Below are positions 1 through 9,017 of a DNA stretch of 64,000 nt, one piece after another (within the stretch, counting starts at the first letter, position 1; every line of letters starts with the position of its first letter). The DNA is from Flexivirga meconopsidis. GTDB lineage: Bacteria > Actinomycetota > Actinomycetes > Actinomycetales > Dermatophilaceae. Location of the stretch: the NCBI RefSeq assembly GCF_026162425.1, contig NZ_JAOBQJ010000002.1, forward strand, positions 248,001-312,000, read 5' to 3'. Made by a program: the position numbers and the translations under genes. The notes below the pieces were generated by a model. It did no database searches. It worked only from the letters and a program-made list of their open reading frames with translations, and was not told where the DNA came from.

Positions 1-648
1 GCGGGTCAGCAGGGTGACCGAACGAATCGCGTCGTCGTTGCCCGGGATCTTGTAGTCGACCTCGTCGGGGTCGCAGTTGGTGTCGAGGATCGCGACGACC
101 GGGATGTTGAGCTTGCGCGCCTCGGTGACCGCGAGGTGCTCCTTCTTGGTGTCGACGACCCAGACCGCCGACGGCACCTTGGCCATGTCGCGGATGCCGC
201 CCAGGGTGCGCTCCAGCTTGTCCTTCTCCCGCTTGAGGACCAGGAGCTCCTTCTTGGTGCGACCCGAACCCGCCACGTCGTCGTAGTCGATCTCCTCGAG
301 CTCCTTGAGCCGGGCGAGACGCTTGTGGACGGTGTTGAAGTTGGTCAGCATGCCACCGAGCCAGCGGTGGTTGACATAGGGCATGCCCACGCGGGTGGCC
401 TGCTCGGCGATCGACTCCTGCGCCTGCTTCTTGGTGCCGACGAACAGCACGGTGCCGCCGTGGGCGACCGTTGCCTTGATGAACTCGAACGCGTCGCCGA
501 TGTAGGTCAGCGACTGCTGCAGGTCGATGATGTAGATGCCGTTGCGCTCGGTCAGGATGAAGCGCTTCATCTTCGGGTTCCAGCGACGGGTCTGGTGCCC
601 GAAGTGGACGCCGCTCTCCAGGAGCTGGCGGGTGGTGACGACGGCCAT
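1..648 (-). CDS. rpsB: 30S ribosomal protein S2 (partial, C-terminus off the window)
   Basis: Reading the minus strand from the ATG at 646-648 gives [19 protein letters not shown], then [11 protein letters not shown] and [11 protein letters not shown], the unmistakable S2 N-terminal half. S2 sits on the 30S head-body junction and helps recruit S1 or stabilise mRNA binding. At least 216 residues are present; the C-terminus runs off base 1. An AAAGGA ribosome-binding site lies about 9 bases upstream of the ATG. In actinobacteria rpsB is normally followed by tsf, which would lie beyond the window. It is divergent from the aminotransferase at 928. Confidence 0.98.
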   Translation of the reverse strand, partial: MAVVTTRQLLESGVHFGHQTRRWNPKMKRFILTERNGIYIIDLQQSLTYIGDAFEFIKATVAHGGTVLFVGTKKQAQESIAEQATRVGMPYVNHRWLGGMLTNFNTVHKRLARLKELEEIDYDDVAGSGRTKKELLVLKREKDKLERTLGGIRDMAKVPSAVWVVDTKKEHLAVTEARKLNIPVVAILDTNCDPDEVDYKIPGNDDAIRSVTLLTR

Positions 649-927
649 GCCGAAGTCCTTTCTTGTCAAGGGTTTCCAGTTGTCTTCACGAGCACCAGTG
701 GTGGTCTCGCAAACCTGGCGCCCTGACGGACCCGGACCGTCATACCAAGGTCGTATGACGAACTGGCGGGTCTGCCCCGGAGTCCCCGCGATGCGAGGAG
801 CGCCGGCCAAGGACGCGCGAATTCGACCCGCGAACCTCCATCGATGATGAAGTCACGCGAGTCGTGCTTCACAGGATACGGGAAAGGCCCTGATCACCGC
901 GAATCGGTGCGTCATTAGCATCGGTTC
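649..927. promoter_or_regulatory. rpsB / aminotransferase divergent intergenic region
   Basis: This 279-bp region must hold the rpsB leader and promoter (minus) and the aminotransferase promoter (plus). I see no convincing gene in it. It contains an inverted pair of the genome-wide motif at 738-760: CGTCATAC, a 7-base spacer, then GTATGACG. That dyad could form a small hairpin in the rpsB leader. No Shine-Dalgarno sequence precedes the ATG at 928, so that gene may be leaderless. Confidence 0.45.
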
Positions 928-2109
928 ATGACTTCCGTCGCCGGGCCGGATCCGCTTATCGCACGCATGCAAGGCTTCGGGGCGACAATCTTCGGGCAGA
1001 TGTCGGCGCTCGCGGCCCGCACCGGGGCGATCAACCTCGGGCAGGGCTTCCCGGACACCGACGGCCCGGGCGAGGTGCTCACCGCCGCGAAGACGGCCAT
1101 CGACGATGGGTTCAATCAGTATCCGCCGGCACGCGGCATACCCGATCTGCGTGCCGCGATCGCCGAGCACCAGCGCCGGTTCTACGACCTGCAGCTCGAC
1201 GCCGACCGGCAGGTGCTGGTCACCGTCGGCGCCACCGAGGCGATCGCATCCGCAGTGCTCGCACTGTGCGAACCGGGCGACGAGGTGGTCACCTTCGAGC
1301 CCTACTACGACTCGTATGCCGCGACGATCGCGCTCGCCGGCGCCACCCGACGGACCAGCGTGCTGCGCTTTCCCGACTTCGCGGTCGACGAGGAGTCGCT
1401 GCGGTCGGCGTTCTCCCCGCGCACCCGGTTGGTGCTGCTCAACACCCCGCACAACCCGACCGGGAAGGTCTTCACCAGGGCCGAGCTGGAGCTGATCGCC
1501 GGCCTGGCACGCGAGCTCGACGCGATCGTGGTGACCGACGAGGTCTACGAGCACCTCACCTTCGACGGTGCCGAGCACATCCCGATGGCGACGCTGCCGG
1601 GCATGTTCGAGCGGACGCTCACGATCAGCTCGGGCGGCAAGACGTTCTCCACCACCGGGTGGAAGGTCGGCTGGCTGACCGGCCCGGAGGCGCTCGTCAC
1701 CGCGTGCGCGACAGTCAAGCAGTTCCTGACGTATGTCGGCAGCGGCCCCTTCCAACCGGCGATCGCGGCCGGGCTGCGGCTCGACGACGACTTCTACCGC
1801 ACTCTCGCGGCCACCATGCAGCAGGCCCGCGACATACTCACCGGCGGCCTGGTCGACTCCGGCCTGACGGTCAGCCGCCCGGCCGGCACCTACTTCGCGA
1901 TCGCCGACGCGGCAGCGCTCGGCGCGACCGACGGCGTCGATTTCTGCTGGCAATTGCCGGACCTGTGCGGCGTGGTGGGCGTGCCGGTGTCCGTCTTCTG
2001 TGACGACAAGGATGCCGCTCGCACGCTCGTGCGGTTCGCCTTCTGCAAGCGCCCCGAGGTGCTCACCGAGGCGGCCGCCAGACTGGCTCGCTTGTGCTCA
2101 GCCGACTGA
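928..2109 (+). CDS. Class I/II PLP-dependent aminotransferase (DapC/kynurenine-aminotransferase-like)
   Basis: A 393-aa fold-type I aminotransferase. Visible motifs: INLGQGFPDTDGP near the N-terminus, NTPHNPTGKVF (substrate carboxylate/PLP region), VTDEVYEHLTF (PLP-pyridine Asp and Tyr), and SSGGKTFSTTGWKVGW with the Schiff-base Lys. Closest families are actinobacterial N-succinyldiaminopimelate aminotransferase-like proteins and the methionine/kynurenine aminotransferases; the substrate cannot be settled from sequence. The gene stands alone and divergent from rpsB. Its 3' end overlaps the convergent DUF3152 gene by 12 bp. It contains two ATA codons, both within copies of the GTATGNCG motif (about 1135 and 1831). 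Confidence 0.85.
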   Translation: MTSVAGPDPLIARMQGFGATIFGQMSALAARTGAINLGQGFPDTDGPGEVLTAAKTAIDDGFNQYPPARGIPDLRAAIAEHQRRFYDLQLDADRQVLVTVGATEAIASAVLALCEPGDEVVTFEPYYDSYAATIALAGATRRTSVLRFPDFAVDEESLRSAFSPRTRLVLLNTPHNPTGKVFTRAELELIAGLARELDAIVVTDEVYEHLTFDGAEHIPMATLPGMFERTLTISSGGKTFSTTGWKVGWLTGPEALVTACATVKQFLTYVGSGPFQPAIAAGLRLDDDFYRTLAATMQQARDILTGGLVDSGLTVSRPAGTYFAIADAAALGATDGVDFCWQLPDLCGVVGVPVSVFCDDKDAARTLVRFAFCKRPEVLTEAAARLARLCSAD

Positions 2110-3126
2110 CGTCGAGGTCGCGGAACCCTGCTGACCCGAGGGTTCGCCAAGTGCCTTCTGCAGCTCGGCGGGTCCGAGCACCCACGGCCACGGCGTGCAA
2201 CCGGCGAGTGGCTTGGTCTGATCCTGCATCACCGACGCCGGCCGGCCGGACCCACTGCAGCCCACTTCGCGTTTGCCCAGCGCCAGACCGATCTCGTGGT
2301 TGAACGCGTAGAGCTGGAAGGACGGGATGTCCTTGCCGAATGCCGCCGGGGGCGAGATCAGTGCACGGGTGCTGATGTAGCGGGTGTTGCCTTTGCCGCA
2401 GAGCAATTCGCTTGCACCGCAACGCTTTTCGATCATCGCCGGACTCACCACTGCGATCACGAAGGTGGGCTTGCGGCCGCTTGACACTTGCTCCGGGGTG
2501 AGCGCCTGTAGGTTGACGCCCGGCTGGCTGGGCCAGCCGATCTGCGGGTTCAGCACGGTCGCGGCAAGCGGGGTGAGCTGCGCCGCGCTGAGGCCGGATT
2601 TGTCTTCCAGCTGCACCGAGAACGTAATCGCGCGACCGGTCGGGCCGGACGACGGCGAGGGGCTGCCGGGCGGGAGACTGAACGAGATCGGGCTGAGCGT
2701 GCCCGCACCAGAAGCCGGCACCGTCGACGGCGCCGCTTGCGGCTGTCCAGGTTGCGTTGTCCCAGGCAGCAGACTGCTCGGGACCGGGGTGAACGCAGGC
2801 TTCGACACGTCCGAACGCACCCGCCATACACCGAACGCGGCCGCGGCCAGGGCGGCGACGAGCACTGCGATACCGAGCACGCGCAGGCGCCGGGTCCGCC
2901 GCTGCGTGACGGTCTCGCCGACCGGCGGCAGTTTGACCTTGCCCTGCTCGCGCGCCGCGGTGCCTTCGCGCAGTTCCCGCAGCTCCCGTCGGGTCGGCAG
3001 CCGGTCGCTCGCCCGCGGCGCGGGCCGGGCAGGGGCCGACGGGAGGTCCTGGTGCTCGAACGGGTTGTCGACGACACGTCGTCGCGCTCGACGGGACTCC
3101 TCTCCCGCGGGTGGTTGCTCACTCAT
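2098..3126 (-). CDS. DUF3152-like membrane-anchored protein, metal site lost
   Basis: 342 aa from the ATG at 3126 (MSEQPPAGEESRR). A basic cytoplasmic N-terminus is followed by one transmembrane helix (around LRVLGIAVLVAALAAAAFGV), a Ser/Pro/Thr-rich linker and a C-terminal domain. The C-terminus aligns by eye with the DUF3152 protein encoded just downstream at 3793-4716: both have TRY/NYR, a FNHE/VNHE block and GC-PWxW near the end. The metalloprotease-like [11 protein letters not shown] of the neighbour reads HEIGLALGKRE here, so three expected metal-binding histidines are gone. It is probably a catalytically dead paralogue with a binding or regulatory role, exposed outside the membrane. 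An upstream in-frame start at 3180 is less likely. Confidence 0.7.
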   Translation of the reverse strand: MSEQPPAGEESRRARRRVVDNPFEHQDLPSAPARPAPRASDRLPTRRELRELREGTAAREQGKVKLPPVGETVTQRRTRRLRVLGIAVLVAALAAAAFGVWRVRSDVSKPAFTPVPSSLLPGTTQPGQPQAAPSTVPASGAGTLSPISFSLPPGSPSPSSGPTGRAITFSVQLEDKSGLSAAQLTPLAATVLNPQIGWPSQPGVNLQALTPEQVSSGRKPTFVIAVVSPAMIEKRCGASELLCGKGNTRYISTRALISPPAAFGKDIPSFQLYAFNHEIGLALGKREVGCSGSGRPASVMQDQTKPLAGCTPWPWVLGPAELQKALGEPSGQQGSATSTSVG

Positions 3127-3263
3127 CGCAGGGACCACCGTAGGACACCGGACCGTAAGTTCAATCCGTTCGCCGTCCACATCCCCGCCGTCAGGCGACG
3201 CGCTGTCCCCAGGTGACCTGTTCCATCGTGTTCGGCCGACGCTGAGGAGCCGACCATGCAGGT

Positions 3264-3773
3264 ATGTCGATCCGATGGAGATCTCTTGCCTTCTCGGCGC
3301 TCTCCGCGGCGGTCAGTCTGGCCACCACTGCGGCGCCGAGTCCCGCACCCAGGCCGGTTTCCGGCTTCACCTGGCCGCTGTCGCCGCAGCCCTCCGTCGC
3401 CCGACCGTTCGAGGCGCCGCCCGCGCCGTGGGCCGCCGGACACCGAGGTGTGGACCTGAGGGGAGGAGCCGGGCAACCGGTGCTTGCCGCCGGCGCCGGC
3501 CGGGTCTCCTTCTCCGGTGTGATCGCCGGCCGAGGCGTCGTCACGGTGCAGCACTCGGGTGGTCGCCGGACCACCTACGAACCGGTCGACGACCGGGATC
3601 CCGTCGGCACGGTTGAGCAACCCGGTGATCGCATCGGCACGCTGGCGTCGTCCGGAAGTCATTGCGCACCTGCGGCTTGCCTGCACTGGGGCCTGATCCT
3701 CGGAGCCGAGGAGTATCGAGACCCGTTGACGTTGCTCGGTTTTCGCCGTCCCCGGCTACTGCCGCTCGGCTGA
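3264..3773 (+). CDS. Secreted M23-family (LytM-like) peptidase
   Basis: 169 aa with an N-terminal signal peptide (MSIRWRSLAFSALSAAVSLA) and a single LytM/lysostaphin-type domain. The HRGVDLRGGAGQPVLAA motif supplies the zinc His and Asp, and a C-terminal CLHWGL motif corresponds to the family HxH. There the first His is Cys, a replacement I recall in many small actinobacterial M23 proteins of this locus. The family cleaves peptidoglycan cross-links or binds them to activate amidases. It is encoded between the two minus-strand DUF3152 genes in the usual rpsB-xerC interval. A GAGGAG sits about 15 bases upstream, rather far for a ribosome-binding site. Confidence 0.85.
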   Translation: MSIRWRSLAFSALSAAVSLATTAAPSPAPRPVSGFTWPLSPQPSVARPFEAPPAPWAAGHRGVDLRGGAGQPVLAAGAGRVSFSGVIAGRGVVTVQHSGGRRTTYEPVDDRDPVGTVEQPGDRIGTLASSGSHCAPAACLHWGLILGAEEYRDPLTLLGFRRPRLLPLG

Positions 3774-3792
3774 GCCGCGCACTTGGGCGGTG

Positions 3793-4716
3793 TTACCTGC
3801 CCGCGGCCGGTTGCTTCGGCCAGGACCAGGGCTTGCAACCGTCCAGGCCCAAGGTCTGCTGCAGCATGATCGGTGCTGGCGCACCCGGCTTGGGGCACTT
3901 CTGATGACCATGGCCGAGGGTGTGGCCGACCTCGTGGTTGACCATGTAGTCGCGGTAGCTCGCGAGGTCGTTGCCGAAATAGCTGACGCCGTTCATCCAG
4001 AGCCGGTAGTTGAGCACGGCGTGGCCGCCAGTCGCGCACGAGGTGCGGCCGTGGGTCTCCAGGGGCGCACACTGGGTGTCGACCTGATGCGGGCTGACCA
4101 GACGAATCACCAGCTCCGGCTTCTTGCCGTCCTTGCGCTGGGCCGGGGTGACCTGTTCGAAGCGCACGTGGTCGACCCCCTGCCAACCGCGTGCGTCGAG
4201 CAACGCGTCGCCCACGTCCCGTGCGGTCGCGGCGAGATCGGCGTGCAGGCCGCCCTCCACCTCGAGCGAGTAGGTCACTACTCGTCCGGTCTTGGCCGTG
4301 GTGCGCTGCGGGACGGCTACTGGGCTGAACTTGCCGGTGCCGTTCTCCGGCACCGCGACCGGTGACCGGGCAGACCGGCCCGCGGTGTCAGTCGGGTTGG
4401 TCCGGTTCGTCACCGAAGACGACGTTGGGCCGGTGCCGCCGGATTCGTTGACTCGGGGCGCCGCTGCCCCGGTGACCTCGCCCTCCGCGGGCGGCCCGGC
4501 CGCTCGGCCACGCACCTGGCTGTCGCCCACGAGGTAACCGATCAGCGCGCTGAGCAGGCCGAGCACGACAACTGTGGAGACGACCGTCCGCATCAGGCGC
4601 GCCTGCTGGTCCGGCCGGCCGTGAGTCTCCCGCCGAGTTGGGGCGGCACGGTGTCGGGGGGTTGCGGTCCGGACCTGACCGGTCGGGTCGGTGTCGGGGG
4701 GCGTCAGGTCAGGCAC
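3793..4716 (-). CDS. DUF3152 membrane-anchored metalloprotease-like protein
   Basis: 307 aa from the GTG at 4714-4716, which overlaps the end of xerC by 8 bp; an alternative ATG lies at 4593 just before the membrane helix. Order: Thr/Arg/Pro-rich cytoplasmic tail, one helix ([20 protein letters not shown]), a disordered linker, then the DUF3152 domain. The domain carries [16 protein letters not shown] and [18 protein letters not shown], the zincin-like HExGHxLGHxH motif. The substrate is unknown, but the motif argues for an extracytoplasmic zinc peptidase. It forms a translationally coupled pair with xerC. Confidence 0.8.
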   Translation of the reverse strand: MPDLTPPDTDPTGQVRTATPRHRAAPTRRETHGRPDQQARLMRTVVSTVVVLGLLSALIGYLVGDSQVRGRAAGPPAEGEVTGAAAPRVNESGGTGPTSSSVTNRTNPTDTAGRSARSPVAVPENGTGKFSPVAVPQRTTAKTGRVVTYSLEVEGGLHADLAATARDVGDALLDARGWQGVDHVRFEQVTPAQRKDGKKPELVIRLVSPHQVDTQCAPLETHGRTSCATGGHAVLNYRLWMNGVSYFGNDLASYRDYMVNHEVGHTLGHGHQKCPKPGAPAPIMLQQTLGLDGCKPWSWPKQPAAGR

Positions 4717-5653
4717 GTGGGTGCGCCTGGTTGAAGGAACGCCGCAGCCGTTCGACCGAGACGTGGGTGTAGACCTGAGTAGTGGCAAGACTCGCGTGAC
4801 CGAGCAGCTCCTGGACCATTCTGATGTCGGCGCCGCCCTCCAACAGGTGGGTTGCCGCGCTGTGCCGCAGGCCGTGCGGCCCGAGGTCGGGTGCGCCGTC
4901 GAGTTCGCCGAGCAGCTGGTGCACCGAGCTGCGCACCGTGCGTGGATCGACGCGTCCGCCACGACGTCCGAGAAAGAGCGCGGGCCCCGATCGTGCGGTC
5001 ACCAGCTGCGGCCGCCCGGCAGTGAGCCAGACATCAAGTGCCTCGGCCGCGGGCCTGCCGTAGGGCACGGTGCGTTCCTTGTCGCCCTTGCCGATCACTC
5101 GCATGAGTTGCTGCCGTCGGTCGACATCGTCGATGTCGAGTCCGACCAGTTCCCCGACTCGGATGCCACTGGCATAGAGCAGTTCGAGCACGGCCCGATC
5201 GCGCTGGTGCACCGGGTCGGCATCGTCGGCGGCGACGCCGGCGATGCCGAGCAGGTCACTCGCCTGCTCCCGGCGCAGCACATCGGGCAGCGTCCGGGTC
5301 CGCTTCGGCGCGACCAGTCGCTGCGACGGGTCCCGGTTGAGCTTCCCGGTGCGCGTCGCCCAGGCGAAGAAGCCTCGGACCGCAGCCGATCGCCGCGCGA
5401 GCGTGGCGCGACTGGCCCCGGCAGCGTCCAGGTGGGCGAGCCAGGACCGCAGGTCGGCGAGCGTGACCTCCGTCCAGGCATCGACCCCCTGCTCCTGCAG
5501 GAACGCTTCGAGACTGCGCAGATCGGTCAGATAACCGCGCACGGTGTGCTCGGACCGGCTGCGTTCGGACCGCAGGTGCCGCTCGTATGCCGCGACCGTC
5601 GCGCTGTCTGCGAGCTGGGGGACGCGGGTCACGACGCACAGGTTATCGACCAT
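4709..5653 (-). CDS. xerC: Tyrosine recombinase XerC
   Basis: 314 aa from ATG 5653 ([14 protein letters not shown]); a GTG at 5632 is an alternative. N-terminal SAM-like core-binding domain ([20 protein letters not shown]) followed by the catalytic domain with ASGIRVGEL (first Arg), [15 protein letters not shown] (His-x-x-Arg) and TQVYTHVS (nucleophilic Tyr). XerC with XerD resolves chromosome dimers at dif. Its place between dprA and the rpsB region is the usual actinobacterial one. Its stop overlaps the GTG of the DUF3152 gene. Confidence 0.93.
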   Translation of the reverse strand: MVDNLCVVTRVPQLADSATVAAYERHLRSERSRSEHTVRGYLTDLRSLEAFLQEQGVDAWTEVTLADLRSWLAHLDAAGASRATLARRSAAVRGFFAWATRTGKLNRDPSQRLVAPKRTRTLPDVLRREQASDLLGIAGVAADDADPVHQRDRAVLELLYASGIRVGELVGLDIDDVDRRQQLMRVIGKGDKERTVPYGRPAAEALDVWLTAGRPQLVTARSGPALFLGRRGGRVDPRTVRSSVHQLLGELDGAPDLGPHGLRHSAATHLLEGGADIRMVQELLGHASLATTQVYTHVSVERLRRSFNQAHPRA

Positions 5654-5693
5654 GGCCGGTGTGCAGGCGTGCGACGCCGCCCGCGTGTCTGAC

Positions 5694-5778
5694 TCAGAAG
5701 GCACTAGCGCCGGCGACCTCACCGGTTAACGCCCAGAGGCGCTCGGCCGACTCCTCGTCCAACGCCCATGGCGGTCGC
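5694..5778 (-). pseudogene. Possible remnant of a short-chain dehydrogenase C-terminus
   Basis: In the gap between dprA and xerC one minus-strand frame reads [20 protein letters not shown] followed by VAGASAF and a TGA at 5694-5696. The pattern (D/E)[15 protein letters not shown] resembles the extreme C-terminus of many short-chain dehydrogenases. No start codon or upstream domain exists in this frame, because it runs into the dprA 3' end in another frame. I read it as a deletion scar of a gene once located here. The fragment is short, so the family call is weak and could be chance. Confidence 0.25.
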
Positions 5779-6924
5779 TCACCGGATCTGATCTCGGGTC
5801 CGCCGCCAGCCGGAGTCGACCCGCTCGGCGAGCCCCGCGCCGAGCAGGACCGCGAGCGCACGCATGACCTCGCGAGGAGCGAGTCCGGCGCTCACCGCGA
5901 GCCGGTCGACTCCGGTGCCCCGCACGACTGGCAACGCGTCCAACAAGCGGCTCTCGACGTCACCGAGCGTGTCAGCGACGCTCGGCTGCTCTCGTTTGAC
6001 CGGCGCCAGGTCGTCACCGATCGAGCCGAGCAGGTCGGCGCATTCGTCGACGTCGGTGACCAGCACCGCCCCGCCCTCCCGAATCAGTTGGTGGGTGCCG
6101 GCACTGGCCGGACTGGTGACCGGTCCCGGCACAGCCGCAAGCACCCGGTGCAGCCGGCGGGCTGCGCTGGCGGTCGCCCGGGAGCCGCTGCGCAGGCCGG
6201 CCTCGACCACCACGGTGCCGGGCGTCAGCGCCGCGATCAGGCGGTTGCGCGACAGGAAACGCTGCTTCTGCGGGGCCGAGCCGGGCGGTAGCTCGGTGAC
6301 GATCGCCCCGGACCGGGCGATCTCGGCGAGCGGGGCGGAGTTGGCGGCGGGGTAGGCGATGTCGATGCCGCAGGCCATTGCCGCGATCGTGGTGCCGTCG
6401 GCGGCGAGCGCGCCCCGATGGCTTGCGGTGTCGATGCCGTGCGCGCCGCCGGAGACGACCGCGAACCCACGATTGGCCAGACCGAAGGCGAGCTCGCCGG
6501 CCACCTGGGTGCCGTAGGCAGTGGCCGCGCGCGCTCCGACGATCGAGACACTTCGCCGGCAGACTGCGTCCAGGCGGGCCGGTCCGGTGACCCACAGACA
6601 AAATGGCGGTCGCTCCAAATCGTCTACGCCGCAAGGCCATTCGTCATCCCCGGGTATGACGATGCGCGCGCCGAGGGCGGCCGTCCGCGCGACGATGTCG
6701 TCGAGGCGCAAGCGCTCGACCCGGGCGACGCACCGGTCGAAGCGTCCTTCGGGGTTGGTGCGAACCAGCTCCCACGCAGTGAACGGATCGTGCCCCTGCA
6801 ACAGCGGCATCAGCGCCTTGTCCTCCGGCTCCACGGTTGCCGCGAGCGCCACCCGCACCGCGAGTTGCGCGTCCCGGGTCGCTTCCAGCTGGGCCGCGTC
6901 GGACGAACGTCGTGGGGTGCTCAT
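5779..6924 (-). CDS. dprA: DNA-processing protein DprA
   Basis: 381 aa from ATG 6924 (MSTPRRSSDAAQ). The Rossmann-like DprA/Smf domain is clear: SIVGARAATAYG, VVSGGAHGIDTASHRGALAA, MACGIDIAYPAANSAPLAEI, SGAIVTELPPGSAPQKQRFLSRNRLIAAL and VVVEAGLRSGS. A C-terminal winged-helix-like DML1 domain follows (DALPVVRGTGVDRLAVSAGL). DprA loads RecA on incoming single-stranded DNA during transformation. It is encoded next to comM, another competence-linked gene, as in most actinobacteria. The start codon lies inside an 18-bp direct repeat (6911-6928 and 6973-6990). Confidence 0.93.
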   Translation of the reverse strand: MSTPRRSSDAAQLEATRDAQLAVRVALAATVEPEDKALMPLLQGHDPFTAWELVRTNPEGRFDRCVARVERLRLDDIVARTAALGARIVIPGDDEWPCGVDDLERPPFCLWVTGPARLDAVCRRSVSIVGARAATAYGTQVAGELAFGLANRGFAVVSGGAHGIDTASHRGALAADGTTIAAMACGIDIAYPAANSAPLAEIARSGAIVTELPPGSAPQKQRFLSRNRLIAALTPGTVVVEAGLRSGSRATASAARRLHRVLAAVPGPVTSPASAGTHQLIREGGAVLVTDVDECADLLGSIGDDLAPVKREQPSVADTLGDVESRLLDALPVVRGTGVDRLAVSAGLAPREVMRALAVLLGAGLAERVDSGWRRTRDQIR

Positions 6925-6990
6925 GCGGGGCCCCCGCGAAGTATCCGGAGGAGCGCAGCGGGGGAGGAACTTCGTGGGGTGCTCATGCGG
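6911..6990. repeat. 18-bp direct repeat flanking a dispersed intergenic repeat (family A)
   Basis: CGTGGGGTGCTCATGCGG occurs at 6911-6928 and again at 6973-6990. The first copy contains the dprA start codon; the second contains the comM stop codon. Between them (6927-6979) lies a sequence beginning GGGGCCCCCGCGAAGTATC and ending ACTTCGTGGGG. It recurs in reverse orientation, with a variable centre, at 45049-45099 between aceA and aceB. The arrangement suggests a small dispersed repeat, or a duplication, separating comM and dprA. Confidence 0.75.
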
Positions 6991-8515
6991 CCTCGCCGGT
7001 CTCGCGCAGTCCATGGGCTTCCTGCACGTGCTGCAGGTCGGGTCGTGGCGCGCCGTCCAGGTCGGCAAGGGTCCAGGAGGTCCGCAGACAGCGGTCGTAA
7101 CCGCGCAGGGTGAGGGCGCCGGTCTCCAACGCCCTGTCCAGCGGCCGCGTGACGTCCGCACCGAGCCGCCAACGGCCGCTGCGCAGCACCGGACCGGGCA
7201 CCTGGCTGTTGAGCTGCCGCCCGATCTCCCGCCAGCGCCTCGACTGTCGCGCCCGCGCTGCCGCGACGCGTTCGGCGACCGCCGCGCTGGACTCCCCTCG
7301 CGGACCGGCGAGCGACGCGCGCGTCACCGGCATCATCTGCAGCCGCAGGTCGACCCGGTCGAGAAGGGGTCCGGACATTCGGCTCAGGTAGTGCCGTTTC
7401 AGCTGGGGTGGACACACGCACCGGGTCCCCTTGCCGAAGTTGTTGCCGCACGGGCACGGGTTGGCCGCCAGCACCAGTTGGAAGCGGGCCGGGTAGGTGA
7501 CCACCTCACTGGCTCGGGCCACATGGACCAGGCCGGACTCCAACGGTTGGCGGAGCGCATCGAGCACGTCGCGGCGAAACTCCGGGGTCTCGTCCAGAAA
7601 TAGGACTCCACCATGCGCTCGCGACACGGCGCCGGGACGCACTCGACCGGAGCCGCCGCCGATGATCGAGGCCATCGATGCGCCGTGGTGCGGCGCCATA
7701 AACGGCGGGTGCTCGATCAGCACCTGCTCGGGCAGTGCGCCGAGCACCGAGTGGATTGCGGTGACCTCCAATGCCTGCTCGCGTGACAACGGTGGCAGCA
7801 GGCCGGGGAGTCGCTCGGCGATCATCGTCTTGCCCGCACCCGGTGGGCCGATCATCGCCAGGTGGTGACCGCCAGCGGCGGCCACCTCCAGCGCATACCG
7901 TGCAGCCGACTGCCCGACCACGTCCGCGAGGTCCGGCACGGCAGGGTGCACCGACGAGCGGGGGTTGACCTCGGGCAGCGGCGGGGTGGGCTTGCGACGA
8001 TGCAGGCATCGGTAACGCTGCACGAGCGCAGCCAGCGTGTCGACCGGGACGACCTCGATCGATGGCACGAGCGCAGCCTCGGCGGCGTTGCCGACCGGCA
8101 CCACGACCTGGCGGGCACCCGCCTCCTCGGCCGCCCGGACCGCCGGGAGCACTCCGTGGATCGGTCGCACGGTGCCGTCCAGGCCGAGCTCGCCGAGGTG
8201 CACCACGCGATCGACCAGCTCCGGGCTGATCGTGCCGCCCGCGACCAGTGCCGCGACGGCGATCGCGAGGTCGAAACCGGAGCCTTGCTTGAGCAGGGAC
8301 GCCGGCGAGAGGTTGACGGTGATCCGTTGCTTGGGCAGCTCGAGGTCGGAGTTGGCTGCGGCCGCCTTGACCCGGTCCGGGGACTGACGGCACGCGGTGT
8401 CCGGCATACCGCTCACGGTGAAGGCAGGCAGGCCGGAGGACACGTCGGCCTCCACGTCGACGACCCGCCCATGGATGCCGGTGACCGCGACGCTGCGGGT
8501 GCGGCCGAGAGTCAT
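6983..8515 (-). CDS. comM: YifB/ComM-family Mg chelatase-like AAA+ ATPase
   Basis: 510 aa. The N-terminal Lon-protease-like S5 fold ([43 protein letters not shown]) is followed by the AAA+ domain with Walker [21 protein letters not shown] and Walker [28 protein letters not shown] cluster and the Mg-chelatase C-terminal domain complete it. ComM is a hexameric branch-migration helicase that helps integrate transforming DNA. It overlaps the upstream yraN by ATGA (8512-8515). Together with dprA it gives this locus two DNA-transformation processing factors. Confidence 0.93.
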   Translation of the reverse strand: MTLGRTRSVAVTGIHGRVVDVEADVSSGLPAFTVSGMPDTACRQSPDRVKAAAANSDLELPKQRITVNLSPASLLKQGSGFDLAIAVAALVAGGTISPELVDRVVHLGELGLDGTVRPIHGVLPAVRAAEEAGARQVVVPVGNAAEAALVPSIEVVPVDTLAALVQRYRCLHRRKPTPPLPEVNPRSSVHPAVPDLADVVGQSAARYALEVAAAGGHHLAMIGPPGAGKTMIAERLPGLLPPLSREQALEVTAIHSVLGALPEQVLIEHPPFMAPHHGASMASIIGGGSGRVRPGAVSRAHGGVLFLDETPEFRRDVLDALRQPLESGLVHVARASEVVTYPARFQLVLAANPCPCGNNFGKGTRCVCPPQLKRHYLSRMSGPLLDRVDLRLQMMPVTRASLAGPRGESSAAVAERVAAARARQSRRWREIGRQLNSQVPGPVLRSGRWRLGADVTRPLDRALETGALTLRGYDRCLRTSWTLADLDGAPRPDLQHVQEAHGLRETGEAA

Positions 8516-8904
8516 GCGCCGACATCCCGCAGGTGCTCCAGCTCCACAGGTCCACGCAGCGGACGGAGCACACCAATCACGTCGATCCGCACGCGTGCGG
8601 TGCCGATCGGATGGTCCAGTAACCAGCGGGACGCCAGCACCCGCAGGCGCCGTGCCTTCACCGGGGTGACCGCCTCGATCGGCGTGCCGAACGTAATGCT
8701 CGTGCGTGTCTTGACTTCCACGACGACCAGGCAGTCGCCGGTGTCGTCGAGCGCGACGATGTCGATCTCACCCTCCCGGCAGCGCCAGTTGCGCTCGATG
8801 ACGGTCAGACCCTGCAGCTGCAGATAGCGCGCGGCCTCGTCCTCCCCCAGTCGACCCAGCTCGGCCCGACTGAGCCGCTGCTGCGGCCTGCTCGATTGCC
8901 CCAT
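8512..8904 (-). CDS. YraN/UPF0102 family protein (putative endonuclease fold)
   Basis: 130 aa. The core [36 protein letters not shown] and [10 protein letters not shown] is the family's PD-(D/E)XK-like E-D-ExK signature. The biochemical role remains unproven; the family sits with comM, dprA and rnhB in many bacteria and is presumed to act on DNA. It starts at the ATG on 8902-8904 and overlaps comM by 4 bp, so the two are likely co-translated. Confidence 0.88.
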   Translation of the reverse strand: MGQSSRPQQRLSRAELGRLGEDEAARYLQLQGLTVIERNWRCREGEIDIVALDDTGDCLVVVEVKTRTSITFGTPIEAVTPVKARRLRVLASRWLLDHPIGTARVRIDVIGVLRPLRGPVELEHLRDVGA

Positions 8905-9017
8905 CGGCGATCACCTCCGCGCACCACGATCGGCGGCGGAAGGCGGGTCGGGCAGGGGCAATCGGCCCGGCTGTGGACGCTGCCGCCCGGCCGTGGAGGA
9001 TGTGGACGGCGGACTCG

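Noticed and set aside
780-870. tRNA-like stretch in the rpsB upstream region (GGTTCG-like strings on the minus strand).
   Set aside because: No cloverleaf can be drawn; acceptor and anticodon arms do not pair.
853-3616. Long open frames antisense to the aminotransferase and DUF3152 genes (853-1953 minus, 2384-3616 plus).
   Set aside because: They have Arg/Pro/Gly-rich composition with no domains and mirror the codon periodicity of the real genes on the other strand.
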